Below, in pieces: positions 5,990 through 7,799 of a DNA stretch of 7,799 nucleotides; the stretch's first letter is position 1; every line of letters begins with the position of its first letter. The notes beneath the pieces were generated by a model. That model had not been told where the DNA came from. It made no database searches and worked only from the letters and a program-made list of their open reading frames with translations. The DNA is taken from positions 1-7,799 of the forward strand of contig CAMKTM010000110.1 of the NCBI GenBank assembly GCA_946415695.1, written 5' to 3'. This stretch comes from an uncultured Prevotellaceae bacterium (GTDB lineage: Bacteria; Bacteroidota; Bacteroidia; Bacteroidales; Bacteroidaceae). Position numbers and translations under genes: made by a program.

Positions 5990-7799
5990 ATGAAAAGACG
6001 CATATTCTTATTACTGCTTTGGACAGTTTGTCTTTGCTCTAATGCAGAGCGCAAGGTTGTCGTCGGCACGGCTGGCGAAAAGGCAGTGAAGGCTTACCTG
6101 AAGAAGATTCCGCAGCAGGCGGAAGGCTATTACCTGAAGATTACACCGACAGAAACCGTTGTGGCCGGCAGGGACGAGAACGGGACATTCTATGGTGAGC
6201 AAGCGCTCAAAGCCCTCTCTGGTTCTACCTTAAAGGGCGAGGAATTTTTGAACTCGCTGAAGTTACTATACAAAGAAGTATCCCCCTTAAGTGGAGATGC
6301 AGAGGGGGCTTGCTCTTTCGAAATTCGCGACTGGCCGAGCGTCAGCCTGCGAGGCGTCATCGAGGGCTTCTACGGCAATCCCTGGAGCCACGAAGACCGG
6401 CTGCGGCAGTTCGAGTTCTATGGCAAGCACCGACTGAACATCTACGTCTATGGACCGAAGGACGACCCCTATCACCGTGCCCATTGGCGCGAGCCTTATC
6501 CCGAGGCTGAGGCTGCTCGGCTGCAAGAGCTTGTTGAGGCTGCGCATCGCAACCATGTGCAGTTCGTCTGGGCCATACATCCCGGTGGCGACATCCGGTG
6601 GAACAGGCAGGACAGCCTCGCCGTCGTGGGCAAGCTGAACCTGATGTACGACCTTGGCATCCGCACCTTTGCCGTCTTCTTCGACGACATCGGTGGCGAG
6701 GGTGCAAGAGCCGAGAAGCAGGCAGGCTTGATGAACTACCTCACCGATGCCTTCGTCCGCAAGCACAAGGATGTGGAGCCCCTCATCATCTGCCCGACAC
6801 AATACAACAAGGCATGGAGCGGCGGCGACTATCTCTCCACGCTCGGCACGAAGATGTACCCCGAGGTCCGCATCATGTGGACGGGCAACTCGGTGGTCGA
6901 TATGATAGAGCGCGACGACATGGAATGGATCAACGCCCAAATCAAGCGCAAAGCCTTCATCTGGCTCAACTATCCCGTCAACGACTATTGTCAGAGCCGT
7001 CTGCTCATGGGCAAGACGTATGGCAACGGCCTCGACATCGCCGACCTCGTCTCCGGCTTCTGCAGCAATCCGATGGAGTATGCCGAAGCCTCTAAGGTGT
7101 CGCTCTACAGCATCGCCGACTACTGCTGGAACATGCCTGCCTACGATGCCGAGAAGTCCTGGGAGAACGCCATTGCCGAACTGATGCCCACGAGCAAGGA
7201 GGCGTTCCGCTTCTTCTGCGAGAACAACATCGACCTGGGCAAGACGGCACACGGCTTGCGGCGCGAGGGTGAGAGTCCCGGTTGGGGTAAAGTTCCGAAT
7301 GACCATTACTTCAGAGCACTTGTGACTGAGGCTGATGCCTTGCTTGCCGACAGCCTTTCCCAGCCCGAAATGCTGCGCGAGATAAAGCCCTGGGTGGAAA
7401 CGATGCGAGTGCTTGGGCAACGGGGATTGCAGGTGACGGCCATGCAGGCAGCCTTGCAGAAGAAGGATTCCATTGGCTTCGTGGCTCATTATCGTGCTTT
7501 GCAACGCCTCGAAGAGAAGCAGAAAGGCATCATCAGCCGCAACTACGAAGGCTCCGTCGTCAAGGCAAAGCCCGTCGTGAGCGGCTCCGTGGTCACGCCT
7601 TGGGTGAACGAAACGGCACTCCAGCTCGTCAAGGACTACAAGAAGCAATTCGCCTATGGCCTTGAGTTCCTGCCCCAGCAAGCCATCGAGGACGGGCAAT
7701 ACTATATAATGTATGACGGCAAGTACCTGACCGACGTCAATGCCTCGCCCGACCGCGACGGCGACTTCCCCGTCTTCGTGGCAGAGGCCGACACCATCA
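5990..7799 (+). CDS. Secreted GH84 beta-N-acetylglucosaminidase, 3' end outside window
   Basis: Hydrolyses terminal beta-linked N-acetylglucosamine by substrate-assisted catalysis, in the O-GlcNAcase/hyaluronidase family. The frame from ATG 5990 stays open to the window end (603 codons). A signal peptide is present (MKRR, a Leu-rich core, likely cut at SNA|ER) with no lipobox. Residues about 20-115 form the N-terminal alpha/beta domain that precedes the barrel. The barrel spans about 118-400, starting at RGVIEGFYGNPWS. The catalytic pair is Asp232-Asp233 in FFDDIGGEG. Compared from memory with the Bacteroides thetaiotaomicron enzyme, the substrate-binding residues are all kept: Gly126, Tyr128, Lys157, Tyr272, Trp325, Asn327, Asp332 and Asn360. 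A helical domain covers about 410-555. From about 567 a new segment (YYIMYDGKYLTDVN) resembles the start of an extra binding module, perhaps a ricin-like trefoil, cut by the window edge. It lies 63 bp after the regulator with no promoter seen. Confidence 0.95.
   Translation, partial: MKRRIFLLLLWTVCLCSNAERKVVVGTAGEKAVKAYLKKIPQQAEGYYLKITPTETVVAGRDENGTFYGEQALKALSGSTLKGEEFLNSLKLLYKEVSPLSGDAEGACSFEIRDWPSVSLRGVIEGFYGNPWSHEDRLRQFEFYGKHRLNIYVYGPKDDPYHRAHWREPYPEAEAARLQELVEAAHRNHVQFVWAIHPGGDIRWNRQDSLAVVGKLNLMYDLGIRTFAVFFDDIGGEGARAEKQAGLMNYLTDAFVRKHKDVEPLIICPTQYNKAWSGGDYLSTLGTKMYPEVRIMWTGNSVVDMIERDDMEWINAQIKRKAFIWLNYPVNDYCQSRLLMGKTYGNGLDIADLVSGFCSNPMEYAEASKVSLYSIADYCWNMPAYDAEKSWENAIAELMPTSKEAFRFFCENNIDLGKTAHGLRREGESPGWGKVPNDHYFRALVTEADALLADSLSQPEMLREIKPWVETMRVLGQRGLQVTAMQAALQKKDSIGFVAHYRALQRLEEKQKGIISRNYEGSVVKAKPVVSGSVVTPWVNETALQLVKDYKKQFAYGLEFLPQQAIEDGQYYIMYDGKYLTDVNASPDRDGDFPVFVAEADTI

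Noticed and set aside
6282..6308. CCCCCT and AGGGGG inverted pair inside the GH84 gene as a regulatory hairpin or inserted repeat
   Set aside because: The stem is only 6 bp, it lies in the linker before the barrel, and the reading frame is undisturbed, so chance is sufficient.
6287..7699. A 470-codon open frame on the minus strand opposite the hexosaminidase
   Set aside because: The plus strand encodes a clear GH84 enzyme with its catalytic Asp pair and binding residues. The minus frame is a codon-bias artefact.

Overview
The window looks like chromosomal DNA from a member of the Bacteroidales, most likely a Prevotella-type gut or rumen bacterium. The evidence is four same-strand genes in moderately GC-rich DNA, no Shine-Dalgarno sequence before the starts, a good Bacteroides-type promoter (TTTG, 20 bases, TAACTTTG), a Bacteroidales-type Crp/Fnr regulator, a Bacteroides-like GH84 hexosaminidase, and a short C-terminal tail of the form GIYxxDGRKVLx that I associate with Prevotella and Bacteroides secreted proteins. 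The species assignment is inference.

Layout. Positions 1-88 hold an array of 22-bp direct repeats that starts at or before the window edge. Positions 151-963 encode a small secreted protein with a carboxypeptidase-regulatory-like beta-sandwich domain and an unrecognised C-terminal part. Its stop codon overlaps the first possible ATG of a 1278-residue secreted GH38 alpha-mannosidase (963-4799). The mannosidase carries an F5/8-type carbohydrate-binding domain and a sorting-tail-like C-terminus, and it contains a perfect-to-near-perfect heptanucleotide repeat just before the binding domain. The 422-bp gap that follows is structured. It has a 19-bp perfect stem (4827-4901), three tandem 22-bp near-palindromes (4982-5047), alternative small hairpins (5053-5108), and the promoter of the next gene (5174-5205). 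A Crp/Fnr-family regulator (5222-5926) follows. After 63 bp comes a secreted GH84 beta-N-acetylglucosaminidase (5990 to beyond the window end).

Working together. An exo-acting alpha-mannosidase plus a beta-N-acetylglucosaminidase, both with export signals, fit the trimming of mannose- and GlcNAc-containing glycans such as host or dietary N-glycans. The regulator between them could control one or both units, and the palindrome array upstream of its promoter is a plausible operator. That link is inferred from position only. No mobile element, CRISPR array, RNA gene or defence system was recognised. The most unusual content is the repeat and palindrome structure rather than a new gene family.
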